A stretch of 64,000 nt of DNA from Ramlibacter ginsenosidimutans. Its GTDB lineage: Bacteria; Pseudomonadota; Gammaproteobacteria; Burkholderiales; Burkholderiaceae_C. Below the pieces are notes generated by a model. The model searched no databases and was not told the origin of the DNA. It saw only the letters and a program-made list of their open reading frames with translations. A program made the translations under genes and the position numbers. This document shows, piece by piece, positions 52,027-60,709 of the stretch. Positions within the stretch are counted from its first letter, which is position 1. Every line of letters begins with the position of its first letter. The DNA lies in contig NZ_JAEPWM010000011.1 in assembly GCF_016654015.1 (NCBI RefSeq), positions 120,955-184,954 on the forward strand. Reading direction: 5' to 3'.

Positions 52027-55000
52027 CTATCGCAAGATCTCGCGCCACGCAGTTTTCTGCGCGGGCACGGAGCCTTGCAGATTTAGCAAGCGGGAATTGG
52101 TGGTTCCATCTGACTGGCGAACGGTGAGCACAATCTTCCCGTTGGACGTGCGGGCGACCGCAGGCTGTGAGGAGAGGGTCGACGAGTAGGCCATCCCGAA
52201 ATACGGAGTTGTCATGAAAGCGGAATCCGGCAGCTGCAGCCCGTCGGAAGTCGACGCGAGGTAAAGCGCGGAACTAGTCGTGCAACCCGTAGCCGACGCG
52301 CTATTGGCTGTGAACGCTATGGCGCCATAGGCGACCGCGGGGTCGGTATTCACCTTCTCGCCAGCGGGGAGGTCCACGACCCATCCGACCTGGTTCGTCC
52401 AATTCACGGACGTGCCCGAGACGGATCGCGTGCCGTCCGGGTTCACCGTGACGCTGCGCGTAGCCAATTGAGAGCGCGCTACCGCGGTCGTGCTGTTGTT
52501 GTCCCAAATGCCGAAGAACGAATACGTCTTCGTGTCATCGAGGTCCGTGGAGCCCAGCAGCATACCGGTGCCGACGAAGAGCATGCGGCGAGCACCGACG
52601 CTGGAGAGTTCTGGTGCATCGGTAATTGGAAGCGTGACGCCGGTCTTGTTGGTGAGGATGGCGAGCTTCAGCACGGTGCTGTTCACCAAATCGAAGCGCC
52701 ACAGGTTTCCAAGAATGTCGCCCCCATAGACATATTGGACCGAGTTGTCCGCCTCCTGCCATGCCGAAACCTGGCCCAGGCCGGAGTCTCCAGTTCCGCT
52801 GGACCCCGCCGTGGTGGCTATAGTCGCTTGAACCGCTCCGGTCAGCGCGTCCAGCACGAACAGCCGACCCTTGCCGTCGCCGTTGGTGTTGTAGCCCGAG
52901 GTCACCAGAACCACGTCACCCCAGTTCTTCGTATGCACGACCACGGGCCGACCGATGGACACGCCCAGCGTGTTGGTGACCGTCGTAGAGGTTGACGAAT
53001 TCGGAAATTCCCAGAGAACGCGCTTGGCCACGTCCGCTTCCGTCGCGTTGGTCTTGGGGTTGGTGACGTCCAGTGCGTAGTATCCAACGCCGGCGGTTCC
53101 GCGGCCTCCGACGAGTATCTTCTTACCTCCGGCCGAGCCGAGTACCGGCGTGCCGTCGAGGACGGTCGTGAAGACCCACGCCGGAGCACTGGAAGCTCCC
53201 ATGGTGCTCAGGCCGAAGCTCGGGGCGTAGCCCCAGAGCTCCTGGCCGGTGGCGACGTCCAATGTGTGGACAAAACCCTCGTTGCTCGTTGCGAACACCA
53301 CGCCGTCTTTTGCGCTCACAGCGGCTTCGGCGTTGATGACCGCACCCATTAGGCCGGTGCGCATCCGATACGTCGAGCCTTCATTGGTCCGGTCACCGCG
53401 CAGGTAGTTCACGACACTCGCGGTCTGACCCGTACTGGTCGTGTTGAACGGTGCACCCGCGCCACCGCTGAACGTCACAAGCTTGCGGGTGGTGTAGTCC
53501 ATTGCCTGTAAAACGGTGTTCGCAGACCAGGAGGAAGTGTTGGCGAGGGAGCCGGTTGTGGGGTCGACGGTGAATTTCTCGACGTCGCCCGACCAGCCAA
53601 TAGCCTTGTAGGAGCCCGCAAATGCATAGGAGTCCCCGGTGCGCAGGTTCACCGTGCTGTACGTCACCCCCGACTGCGAGCCAGACAGGCGCAGGATCTG
53701 GGTCAGGCCCTGCTGGATGTTGGTGGCGGTCTCGGTTGGCGTGGTGGCAAGAAACATGGAACCGCGGCCGTTGATGGTCGCATGCCAGAGGTCGTCGATG
53801 GCGTCTGGCGAGTGGCTCACGATATTGGACTTCCACGTAGGGGCCGGCGCCATCGTGTACGCGTTGGTATTGGCCGGCCACAAGGATCCGCGCGCACCCA
53901 GCGTGATCGCGTAGGTGTTCATGTGCAGGTTGTTGTTCTTGTCTGCAGCCGGGTCCAGGCTCTCAGTGGCCGCCGGCACGCGCCCCGTGGGGGTGATGTC
54001 GGTGCGCACATTGTTTGTGTAGTAGTAGAGCGCGTTGTCAGCCAAGAGGCCCCGCGGAGTGGTGGCGTACGGCGTGCCGGTGCCGTACTTCGTCATGTCC
54101 CAGGTGCTATCCCCTTTCGGGTAGACCGCGGTTGTGTCCGAAAAGCCGTCCGTCACGATGAACGCTGCATTTCGCTGACAGGCATACTTGATGATGTTGG
54201 CCGTCTTGTTCATGTACGCTTGGCCGATGGCGTCCAAGGTCTCGCGCGTGGGCGTGCTGTAAAGCGTCGCCGCATTGGTATAGAACAGACCGGCGACCTG
54301 CTGCCCGTTTTGGGCCGGCGTGGTGGAATCCGTGTCGTACATAGTGGGTACAACCCGGTTGCTAAAGGCCATCACCCCGAGGTTCATCCCGTGCAAGGAC
54401 TCCAGGACCGAGCCCATGGACGCGCCGAGCATCAAGCGACGCTTGCGGTAATACTGAAACCAGTTGGCGAAGTTCTGAAGCTCGGCGGCCTGCGTGCGGC
54501 CACCCGGATAGGTCGTGCCCGCTGTGAAACAGCCCGTGGTCGATGAGCTGCTCACGGCACTTGCCGTACAACCGATTTGGTACAGCTGCAACGTGGCGCC
54601 ATCCGGGGCGGCCACACATGTCGTGCCGTTGGTGCTGCAGGCCTGCTTGACCCAATAGCTTGCGGGCCAATACGGAATGGCGGCCGTGTACGTCTGGCCG
54701 GTGGACACCGTTTTGGCAGAACCGTTGACCGTGTTCCACTTGTTGCTTGAGAAATACTGACCTCCCACGGGGATGGTCATCCCCGGTTGCATGTTGAAGG
54801 TCCAGTTGGTCGCCTGGCTGTTGACGGTTGCCTGCAGATTCATTGTCACCGACCCGCTCAGGGCAGGGTGTGACAGGGCGGCCGTCGGGTTCGCGTTCGC
54901 GTAAGTCACAGCGGAGCCGCCGACCACCGCTGGCGACCACGGCCTGTAAGTGATCAACGGGTTGTAGTACAGGGGGTTGTAGTCCGAAGAGCGCGCTGCG

Positions 55001-55380
55001 GCGAACTGAGTCGTCGGCGGCACGGCGTACCAGGCCGAGTTGTCGCACAACGTCCGGGCGCCAGTCGAGGTACCGCCTCCGTTGGGGGCGCACCCATTCG
55101 GGAATAGGTAGGACATCTCTTGCGAGCCGGTGAACGACCAGGCACCCGATGACCAGCCATTCGGCGTCGCCGCGTTGTACCAGATGAGGCCGTCATCCGT
55201 GTTCATCAGGACTTCGGAATCCATCGACGCGGAATCGTCCATGCCGAAGATGACGTTCGGCTTGGCCTGTCCCACCGTGACGATCGGCCCTTGCGTGATG
55301 TTGACCGCGGTCGCGCCGACCGCAAGCACGCTAGTGGCGGCCAGCAGCATGGTTCCAACGACCTTTAGACTCGTTTTCAT
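52027..55380 (-). CDS. pilY1: PilY1-type type IV pilus tip/biogenesis protein
   Basis: 1117 residues. A signal peptide (TSLKVVGTMLLAATSVLAVG) precedes an N-terminal adhesin-like half with a VWA/MIDAS-like PNVIFGMDDSASMDSEVL. The C-terminal half is the PilY1 beta propeller: VVFATSNEGFVHTLDVATGQ, KILVGGRGTAGVGYYALD, VVLVTSGYNTNGDGKGRLFV and VQYVYGGDILGNLWRFDL. NTNGDG may bind calcium; the second expected DxDxDG loop before YVYGGD is replaced by QEADNS. PilY1 primes and caps type IV pili with the minor pilins and mediates adhesion and surface sensing. Last gene of the operon, 29 bases after pilX. Confidence 0.93.
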   Translation of the reverse strand: MKTSLKVVGTMLLAATSVLAVGATAVNITQGPIVTVGQAKPNVIFGMDDSASMDSEVLMNTDDGLIWYNAATPNGWSSGAWSFTGSQEMSYLFPNGCAPNGGGTSTGARTLCDNSAWYAVPPTTQFAAARSSDYNPLYYNPLITYRPWSPAVVGGSAVTYANANPTAALSHPALSGSVTMNLQATVNSQATNWTFNMQPGMTIPVGGQYFSSNKWNTVNGSAKTVSTGQTYTAAIPYWPASYWVKQACSTNGTTCVAAPDGATLQLYQIGCTASAVSSSSTTGCFTAGTTYPGGRTQAAELQNFANWFQYYRKRRLMLGASMGSVLESLHGMNLGVMAFSNRVVPTMYDTDSTTPAQNGQQVAGLFYTNAATLYSTPTRETLDAIGQAYMNKTANIIKYACQRNAAFIVTDGFSDTTAVYPKGDSTWDMTKYGTGTPYATTPRGLLADNALYYYTNNVRTDITPTGRVPAATESLDPAADKNNNLHMNTYAITLGARGSLWPANTNAYTMAPAPTWKSNIVSHSPDAIDDLWHATINGRGSMFLATTPTETATNIQQGLTQILRLSGSQSGVTYSTVNLRTGDSYAFAGSYKAIGWSGDVEKFTVDPTTGSLANTSSWSANTVLQAMDYTTRKLVTFSGGAGAPFNTTSTGQTASVVNYLRGDRTNEGSTYRMRTGLMGAVINAEAAVSAKDGVVFATSNEGFVHTLDVATGQELWGYAPSFGLSTMGASSAPAWVFTTVLDGTPVLGSAGGKKILVGGRGTAGVGYYALDVTNPKTNATEADVAKRVLWEFPNSSTSTTVTNTLGVSIGRPVVVHTKNWGDVVLVTSGYNTNGDGKGRLFVLDALTGAVQATIATTAGSSGTGDSGLGQVSAWQEADNSVQYVYGGDILGNLWRFDLVNSTVLKLAILTNKTGVTLPITDAPELSSVGARRMLFVGTGMLLGSTDLDDTKTYSFFGIWDNNSTTAVARSQLATRSVTVNPDGTRSVSGTSVNWTNQVGWVVDLPAGEKVNTDPAVAYGAIAFTANSASATGCTTSSALYLASTSDGLQLPDSAFMTTPYFGMAYSSTLSSQPAVARTSNGKIVLTVRQSDGTTNSRLLNLQGSVPAQKTAWREILR

Positions 55381-55409
55381 CCTCTGTTCTCCCGCTCGTT
55401 CTTGTTCCT

Positions 55410-55955
55410 TTACGACGCCTTCGTGGCGATGGCCTGCACGAAAGTGTTCGTCCCCTTGGGCCCCTGCACGTAAGCGGTCATCCGATACTGAACGGCCGCG
55501 GGCGAGTCCATTTGTTCCGTGCCGGCTTTGGCCGAACCGGACGCCGCCAGTCGCTTGACGACGCACTGAGCCGTGATGTCGGCAACGGGAAGAGTTCCAG
55601 CACACAGACGTTCCACCACGTAACTGACCGTGTACCCCCCCGGCACCGGCACGCTGGGCACGGAGCTCCACGTCACTCCGCTTGGGAGTCCAGCAGCATC
55701 CGTGGCCTGCGCCGTCGGGTAGTACCAGGTGCCCTTCGTCGCGTCCACGTCCGTAGCAGCCAGCGCCTGCAACTGCGCGAAGGCCTCGGACAGACCCGCC
55801 TCGGACGCCTGCATGGCGGCGGCCTTAAAAGACATGTTTCCGGCCACCGCAGTTGACGTCATCGTCACGCGGGCCAGCGACAGCGCTGCCACTGCCATCA
55901 CCGCCAGCAAGATGAGGACAATGAAGAGCGATGCGCCGGCTTGGATCTTCTTCAT
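55410..55955 (-). CDS. pilX: minor pilin PilX
   Basis: 181 residues from MKKIQAGASLFIVLILLAVM. The leader ends at Gly7, followed by the hydrophobic helix that continues AVAALSLARVTMTSTAVAGN; as in other PilX proteins Glu5 is absent. MQASEAGLSEAFAQLQALA is the usual second half of the helix, and the C-terminal globular domain has YTVSYVVERLCAGTLPV with a Cys pair and a YRMTAYVQGPKG strand. The start overlaps the pilW stop (ATGA). PilX belongs to the minor-pilin priming complex under PilY1. Confidence 0.88.
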   Translation of the reverse strand: MKKIQAGASLFIVLILLAVMAVAALSLARVTMTSTAVAGNMSFKAAAMQASEAGLSEAFAQLQALAATDVDATKGTWYYPTAQATDAAGLPSGVTWSSVPSVPVPGGYTVSYVVERLCAGTLPVADITAQCVVKRLAASGSAKAGTEQMDSPAAVQYRMTAYVQGPKGTNTFVQAIATKAS

Positions 55956-57019
55956 GTGGAGCTCCCCAGGACCATGTTCCGCAACGGCACGATGGAAGTG
56001 ATGGCGCGGTACCTGTAGCACTGCCAGTCTGCGGCGGTCAGTGCGATGTTCTGCCCCATGAGCACCGGCGTGTCGACGGTTGCGTCACAACTGCCATCCG
56101 CCTTGGGTTTTTGCTTTTGCGAGCTGCGCACAAGTACACCGATCTGCAGTGCGTGCACGCGCGAAATCTGCAGTGAGCTGGGCGCCGCCCACGATCCAGT
56201 TGGGGTTTGCCAGCCTTGCAGGCTCTGCGTGAGGCCATCCGTGTTGCCGTACTGCACGAGGAACGCCACCACGTCGTGGGCCAGCACCGCGCTGGGGCTT
56301 CCTGAGTCGAACGGCCGTTGCATCACCAGGTCTGTCCCGTTCACGGTAAAAACGGTCTGGCGCAGCTGTCCAAGCAGGAACACCTGACTGTTGTCGGCGT
56401 AGCTGGCGGTGGTGCTGAACGACTTCTGGTTGCTCGTGCCGGTGGCGTCGAATTGCAATTGGTATCCGATCGGGCCGCTAGGCGCCACCACGCCCGTGAC
56501 TGTTCGAACCGTGCAAGGGGCCGCCACGCCCACTGGAGGCGCAATCATGACTGCCTGGCCTGCTTGTGCGTCGGTGTAGGCGGTCAGCTCCATCGACGTG
56601 TCGGCACTGGTCTGGTCGGAGCGCGTGAAGTTGGCAGTTGCGGCTTCGAGCGCCGTGCCATAAGTGAACGTCACGGTGCTCTTGGCACTGGCCGTGCTCA
56701 CGGCAATAGGCAAAAGGGGCGTGTTGTCGTAGATGACTTTGTTGCCGATGGAGAAATTCAGCTGCGTGCACGGGATGTAGCCGCCGATGCTGAAACCAAG
56801 CCCCGCCTGCGACGCCTCGTATTTGACCGCCTGTAGCGCCGAGAGGCCGTTCGCCGTTGCAGAGCCCACGCCGGTTGCTTGACGCTGCGTTTGCATGAAG
56901 AACTGCGCCATGGACATGGCCGCCAACACCACCAGCAGCGAAATCAGCATGCCTACCATCAGCTCCACGAGCGTGAAGCCTGCTTGCATGTGCTTGAGGA
57001 CAGACTTACGGACGGACAT
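55952..57019 (-). CDS. pilW: minor pilin PilW
   Basis: 355 residues. MSVRKSVLKHMQAG then FTLVELMVGMLISLLVVLAA is a class III signal with Gly14 cleavage and Glu5. The globular domain includes QAVKYEASQAGLGFSIGGYI, a string of beta strands (QVFLLGQLRQTVFTVNGTDL, LQISRVHALQIGVLVRSSQ) and the end YRYRAITSIVPLRNMVLG that PilW proteins share. The prepilin peptidase processes it, and it forms the pilus initiation complex with PilV, PilX, FimT/FimU and PilE. Its 5' end overlaps the pilV stop by a few codons. Confidence 0.9.
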   Translation of the reverse strand: MSVRKSVLKHMQAGFTLVELMVGMLISLLVVLAAMSMAQFFMQTQRQATGVGSATANGLSALQAVKYEASQAGLGFSIGGYIPCTQLNFSIGNKVIYDNTPLLPIAVSTASAKSTVTFTYGTALEAATANFTRSDQTSADTSMELTAYTDAQAGQAVMIAPPVGVAAPCTVRTVTGVVAPSGPIGYQLQFDATGTSNQKSFSTTASYADNSQVFLLGQLRQTVFTVNGTDLVMQRPFDSGSPSAVLAHDVVAFLVQYGNTDGLTQSLQGWQTPTGSWAAPSSLQISRVHALQIGVLVRSSQKQKPKADGSCDATVDTPVLMGQNIALTAADWQCYRYRAITSIVPLRNMVLGSST

Positions 57020-57425
57020 CGGTGGTCACCGTGTGAGTCCGAACGTCGTTGGCGGTTTTTCCAATCCACGTCATCGTGACGGTGAACTGGTTGCCACTCG
57101 TTGCGGCAGTGGCAGACACGAACCCGGGCAGAGAATGTTGCACGCGCGCGGACCACGCGGCGGCCTGACTCTGCGCAAAGGGGTTGGTACAGGCACCTGC
57201 GGCAGGCAACTGGTAGCACGGGAGGTTGGCCAGGTCTACGCGGACCTGGGTAAGAAGGTCTTCAGCCGCCGAAGAGGCGCTCAGGCGGGCTTGCGCATCG
57301 GTGGTCTGCGCCGTCATGCCCAGCTGAAATTTGGCTAGTCCGAGCAGTCCAAAGGACAGAATGACAATGGCGATGAGCGGCTCGAGCAGCCCGACTCCGC
57401 TTTGTTGCGAACGAAGCGATTTCAT
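57006..57425 (-). CDS. pilV: minor pilin PilV
   Basis: 139 residues from MKSLRSQQSG, then VGLLEPLIAIVILSFGLLGL, a class III signal with cleavage after Gly10 and Glu5 preserved. AKFQLGMTAQTTDAQARLSA and SAAEDLLTQVRVDLANLPCY follow as in PilV. The globular end is short (FTVTMTWIGKTANDVRTHTV). The start overlaps the fimT stop (ATGA), and the stop lies within pilW, so the genes are translationally coupled. A longer frame upstream to 57506 is antisense-like and not used. Confidence 0.9.
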   Translation of the reverse strand: MKSLRSQQSGVGLLEPLIAIVILSFGLLGLAKFQLGMTAQTTDAQARLSASSAAEDLLTQVRVDLANLPCYQLPAAGACTNPFAQSQAAAWSARVQHSLPGFVSATAATSGNQFTVTMTWIGKTANDVRTHTVTTDVRP

Positions 57426-57898
57426 GAACACGCTCCCGAAGTGCATAGGGACACCATCCCGCCCGGCTCGATGTGGACGGTGGGGCAGAGGACTTCGCCG
57501 CTGCACAATACGGTGGGACCACCGTCCACCGTGGCTTGGACGTCGGTGCCGAACGGCGTCAGGCGACCAGTGCTGTCGAACGAAGCCGTGAAGGCGCCCA
57601 CCCGTGAGTGCGCAACTGGAACGGACCGGATGCTGGTCTGAGTCGTTCCGACCAAATACGTGACGTTCAGCGTGCCCGCGCCGTCAGACGCGATGGTGAC
57701 TACCAGATTGCGCTTGATGGCTTCGGTGCGTGCCAAAGCCGCGGTCGTCACGACCACATTGGCCGATTCGCGTATCCGGCTGTTGGTCATGTAGGCGCTC
57801 AGCGCAGGGAGGCCCTTCATCGCGAGGATGGCGATGACCGATACGACAACCATCAGCTCGATGAGGGTGAAGCCCGATGAAGAATGCGGCTTGTTCAC
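57422..57898 (-). CDS. fimT: minor pilin FimT/FimU (GspH family)
   Basis: 158 residues with a GTG start inside the pilE-type stop (GTGA). VNKPHSSSG then FTLIELMVVVSVIAILAMKG is the class III signal with Gly9 and Glu5. SAYMTNSRIRESANVVVTTA, then ALARTEAIKRNLVVTIASDG, is the GspH/FimT helix end, and beta strands with a disulfide-capable VLCSGEVLCPTV close the domain. FimT of other proteobacteria binds DNA during competence; the C-terminal basic patch needed for that is not obvious here, so FimU-like assembly is the safer role. Confidence 0.88.
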   Translation of the reverse strand: MNKPHSSSGFTLIELMVVVSVIAILAMKGLPALSAYMTNSRIRESANVVVTTAALARTEAIKRNLVVTIASDGAGTLNVTYLVGTTQTSIRSVPVAHSRVGAFTASFDSTGRLTPFGTDVQATVDGGPTVLCSGEVLCPTVHIEPGGMVSLCTSGACS

Positions 57899-58383
57899 GA
57901 GTCGCACGACGCACCCCGGATGGTCCAGCAAGTGTTGGGCGACGGAACGCCCTTGGGATGGTGCACGGTGGTGCGCACGCCCTGCTCGTCCACCGTGTAG
58001 ACCACCCCCGCGACCGGACCGCTGCCGGTGGCTGTGGCGGTGTACCCGGTTCCGGCGGCATTTTTCAGCACGCAGGTCACCGTAAAGTTGGAGCCTGATG
58101 TGCCGGCCAGCGCGCACGCGGTCGGATTCGTCGCCAGGTCGCCGTAGTAGCCAACGTCCTGAAAACGCTGCTCCATGCGCGTCTGGTATGCCGACAGAGC
58201 GTCCAGGCCCGCGGGAATCTTCGACCGAAAGATGTAGGAGCTGTATGCCGGAAGCGCGAGCGCGGCAAGGATGGCAATGACGGCCATGGCCACCATCACT
58301 TCAATCAGGGTAAAGCCGCGGCATCTGCACCGCAAAAACTCCACCTTACGAAGCTCAGACATGCACAAGTTCATGATCGTCAT
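57895..58383 (-). CDS. pilE: minor pilin PilE, first gene of the operon
   Basis: 162 residues if started at MTIMNLCMSELRKV; ATGs at 58374 and 58362 are alternatives, and a GAGGA lies 13 bases before the first. The class III signal is RCRG then FTLIEVMVAMAVIAILAALA with Glu5. PAYSSYIFRSKIPAGLDAL, QTRMEQRFQDVGYYGDL and a disulfide region NFTVTCVLKNAAG to CWTIRGASC are typical of the PilE-type minor pilin encoded with fimT-pilVWX-pilY1. No promoter motif is clear in the upstream 150 bases. Confidence 0.88.
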   Translation of the reverse strand: MTIMNLCMSELRKVEFLRCRCRGFTLIEVMVAMAVIAILAALALPAYSSYIFRSKIPAGLDALSAYQTRMEQRFQDVGYYGDLATNPTACALAGTSGSNFTVTCVLKNAAGTGYTATATGSGPVAGVVYTVDEQGVRTTVHHPKGVPSPNTCWTIRGASCDS

Positions 58384-59409
58384 ATCGCTCAGATCCTCTT
58401 GGCGCGCACGCTGCTCCTGAAACCGAAAGCCGACGACCGAGAGCAGGCGGATAGTCGTTGCCGAGCTAGTTGGCGTCTTGGTGGCTGAATACGTCGCTGG
58501 CCTGCGATTTGCTCGCTTGCGGCAACGCTTGCGGAAACGACACTTGGCATATCAGCCTCCTGGTGTGCTTACAAACTCTATCGTTTCGGTACGTTGTTTA
58601 ACAGGCGCGATAGCGAAAAAGTACGCGAATCCTGGAAAGGGCCGCAAATGGATCCGCTTGGAAGCGCATGTCGACCGTTCATGCCGGCCACTATTGTTCG
58701 GCTGCAACAGGGCCCTTCCTGTACGCACAGGAACTCCGGCACCACCGATCCGCTTGAGGCTCGCTCTGCGCGGCGTGAGTGAAGCCCACGGCCTTGGGTG
58801 AACCGTCCCGGGTGTCGCGCGAGACACACGGGCGCGCCGCATGTCCGCGCCCTGGGCTGCAGGCGCTTGGATGTGGATGCGACGCGTTGGAGCGCGGTCC
58901 CGGCGCGACAGGCTGAGCAACCTGATATCAGCTTCAGAACGAGCTACCCAATCCCGACACCATCTCGCTGACGGTGCATCACGGGTCATATCTCGTGCTG
59001 GTCGCCGGAGGGGCCGCCACGCTGAGCGATCTACGCTATTGCTGGAGCTGACTGCGACCGTGACAAAGAACGAGCACTCTGAACCATGGCGGACAAAACC
59101 CGAGGCTGGGACACGACTGTCGCGCGTCGCCTTAGCGGTGCGTGATACGTTGGGCAAGGCTCTGGCGCGCAGATCGCACCCCAGAGCGGGCTTGATCTCC
59201 AGGGCCTTCGACAACCTCCCGCGAGTCTCAGAGTGCATTTTCCATACTGGCGGCGCCTCATCGACCTCCAGGGCACCAACGAGCCGAGGTTCGCGCCGAT
59301 GTGATCACGCAACTGCAGGCAGGAGCAATCACTGTGTAGAAAGTGACTGCTCCGTCGAGACCGATGTGCCCAATCGTTCACATGTGGTGCACCGCCCTAG
59401 GGATGCGGA
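58384..59409. other. intergenic, no supportable gene
   Basis: About 1 kb between the pilus operon and the second peptide cassette. Long frames on both strands (58552-59238 minus, 58841-59425 plus) have mixed codon style, no ribosome site and no family pattern. The first 150 bases should contain the pilus operon promoter. Confidence 0.45.
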
Positions 59410-59453
59410 AGTCCGTTCACACTGAGCGGTGTTCTAGGGCCGCCAAGCGGATG

Positions 59454-59483
59454 TTGCAATATGTATCAAGACGTCTCTATAGT
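59454..59483 (+). promoter_or_regulatory. sigma70-like promoter of peptide gene, copy 2
   Basis: TTGCAA (59454-59459) and TATAGT (59478-59483), 18 bases apart, the same geometry as the promoter at 1496-1525. TGTATCAA and GTCTC in the spacer are shared. Confidence 0.7.
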
Positions 59484-59490
59484 ACTCACG

Positions 59491-59510
59491 CGTTAGGGAG
59501 TGACCTAACG
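59491..59510 (+). promoter_or_regulatory. inverted repeat over the predicted start site, copy 2
   Basis: CGTTAGG (59491-59497) and CCTAACG (59504-59510) form a perfect seven-base dyad with six bases between. It starts seven bases after the -10 box; the CGTTA core of copy 1 has the same offset. This supports a common regulator that binds at the start site. Confidence 0.6.
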
Positions 59511-59534
59511 TTCTCATCAACGAGGAGGTTTGAA

Positions 59535-59696
59535 ATGTCGAATTTCTCTCAAAGTGCAGTCGGAAGCATGACGGTGGCAAAGCCGGAGATCCGGGCCGGC
59601 GTTACTCCCCTGGCAGGCTTATTCAAAGTGCTGAAAGAAGTGGCGCTCGCCACGCCACTGGCGCTGTTCATCAACGGCCTGCTAACTGGGCACTGA
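59535..59696 (+). CDS. 53-residue peptide, copy 2 of a duplicated cassette
   Basis: Paralogue of the gene at 1578 with identical length, start MSNF, and GAGGAGG eight bases before the ATG. The C-terminal block LKEVALATPLALFINGL is nearly unchanged, while the N-terminal third has diverged (QSAVGSMTVAKPEI). That pattern suggests the hydrophobic C-terminal helix is the functional part. The stop overlaps an ATG (TGATG) for a second frame of 23 codons. The 79-residue gene lies 240 bases downstream on the same strand, so here the cassette could be one transcript. Confidence 0.75.
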   Translation: MSNFSQSAVGSMTVAKPEIRAGVTPLAGLFKVLKEVALATPLALFINGLLTGH

Positions 59697-59767
59697 TGAA
59701 TCGAGACTCGCAGTTTGCTCATCACCTAGGCGAGCTGCGCGCGCGACACTTTGGTTCTGCGCGCTGA
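59696..59767 (+). CDS. 23-residue overlapping mini-ORF after the peptide gene
   Basis: Starts in the TGATG overlap with the peptide stop and reads MNRDSQFAHHLGELRARHFG before its stop. In copy 1 the start and first six residues are alike (MRQDSQ), but a one-base deletion ends the frame after ten codons. The conserved overlap suggests translational coupling; the difference in length argues against a strong requirement. It could be a spurious frame. Confidence 0.25.
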   Translation: MNRDSQFAHHLGELRARHFGSAR

Positions 59768-59932
59768 GAAGATCCGTTCGCAAAGCGGGGCCCGAGGGTC
59801 TTGTAGGAAGCGCGAGCAGCGTGTTCTAGCCTCACGTGAACGGTGGCTGGTACGCGGATCCAGCACAAGCGTTTGCGGACGTACTTGTCACCCCGACGAC
59901 CAAGAATGCTTCAGCTATTCCGGAGCACAGAC

Positions 59933-60172
59933 ATGTCCCTCGAATCGTTCCATCACGTCCTTCAAGCTCAGATCGCCGCCTATGCGGCACTGGTTAACGC
60001 GTTGAGGAAAGAGGACTCCATAGACGTCAAGGCGCTTTCGGCACGGCTGGGCGGGTATGCCGAACTGTTGCAGCCGCTGCGCCCTACTGCCGCGCACATG
60101 CTGAATGCATATTCGGCCGCGGTCTCCGGTGAAGCACCCGATCTTGCGGCAATCTTGGAGACGTTGAACTGA
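59933..60172 (+). CDS. 79-residue helical protein, copy 2 of a duplicated cassette
   Basis: Same length and 67 of 79 residues identical to the protein encoded at 907-1146; most changes are conservative (Ile/Val/Leu, Ser/Thr, Glu/Asp). GGAGC lies upstream, in a TCCGGAGCACA context identical to copy 1. The start at 59933 is fixed by this alignment; the frame is open further upstream without conservation. Helical throughout, with a conserved AYSAAVSGEAPDLAA end. No family recognised. In this copy it follows the peptide gene on the same strand. Confidence 0.78.
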   Translation: MSLESFHHVLQAQIAAYAALVNALRKEDSIDVKALSARLGGYAELLQPLRPTAAHMLNAYSAAVSGEAPDLAAILETLN

Positions 60173-60232
60173 CCACAGCAAACCCCGGCGCGATCCGTAC
60201 CGCCGGCGTTCACGCCTAGGTAGATAGTCGGC

Positions 60233-60574
60233 ATGTATTCCGAGACTTTGGTGTGCCGGGAAGTCGACCTGCGTGAGGACCTGCGCCTACAGGTGGTGAG
60301 CGTCGCGTGCGAGCTGGTCACTCTGGAGGTGCTTGTTCAGGAGGAGGCACAGGCGCCGGGAGACAGCGCACAGACGCTTGTCTTGCAGGCCCGGGAACTC
60401 GCCACCAAGGCCCGGGCTGTGTTGTCACCGAGCACGAACTTCGACACGTTCGGCGAAGCCGTGCTTAGGGCCGCCTTGGCCGTTCTTAGCGAAAACGTCA
60501 TGGCCATGCGCCAGGTCCGAGGGACGCTAGCGCAGCTCGTTGCTCCGGCACCGGACATCGAGTTACCGGGCTAG
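60233..60574 (+). CDS. small helical hypothetical protein
   Basis: 113 residues, predicted nearly all helical (VSVACELVTLEVLVQEEAQA, TLVLQARELATKARAVL, EAVLRAALAVLSENVMAMRQ). No signal, membrane span or family resemblance. It follows the 79-residue gene by 60 bases in the same direction and could be co-transcribed. A short CCTAGGTAGA stretch just before the start resembles the core of the dispersed repeat at 13219, perhaps by chance. Not similar enough to the protein at 526-822 to call them paralogues. Confidence 0.5.
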   Translation: MYSETLVCREVDLREDLRLQVVSVACELVTLEVLVQEEAQAPGDSAQTLVLQARELATKARAVLSPSTNFDTFGEAVLRAALAVLSENVMAMRQVRGTLAQLVAPAPDIELPG

Positions 60575-60709
60575 ACGGGGAACTGAACAGCGTCACTTCG
60601 GAGTCTGACGCAGCTGAAGAGTCGGGAGCGTCGAAGCCCCTTTGGCAACGCAACGCGCATAACCGCACCGGCCAGGCCGTGTAGTGACGTGCCCCGACAC
60701 GGCGCGCAC

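Noticed and set aside
58552..59238. Long minus-strand frame between the pilus operon and cassette 2
   Set aside because: Ser/Arg/Pro-rich, no ribosome site, no domain; competing frames of similar length occur on the other strand.
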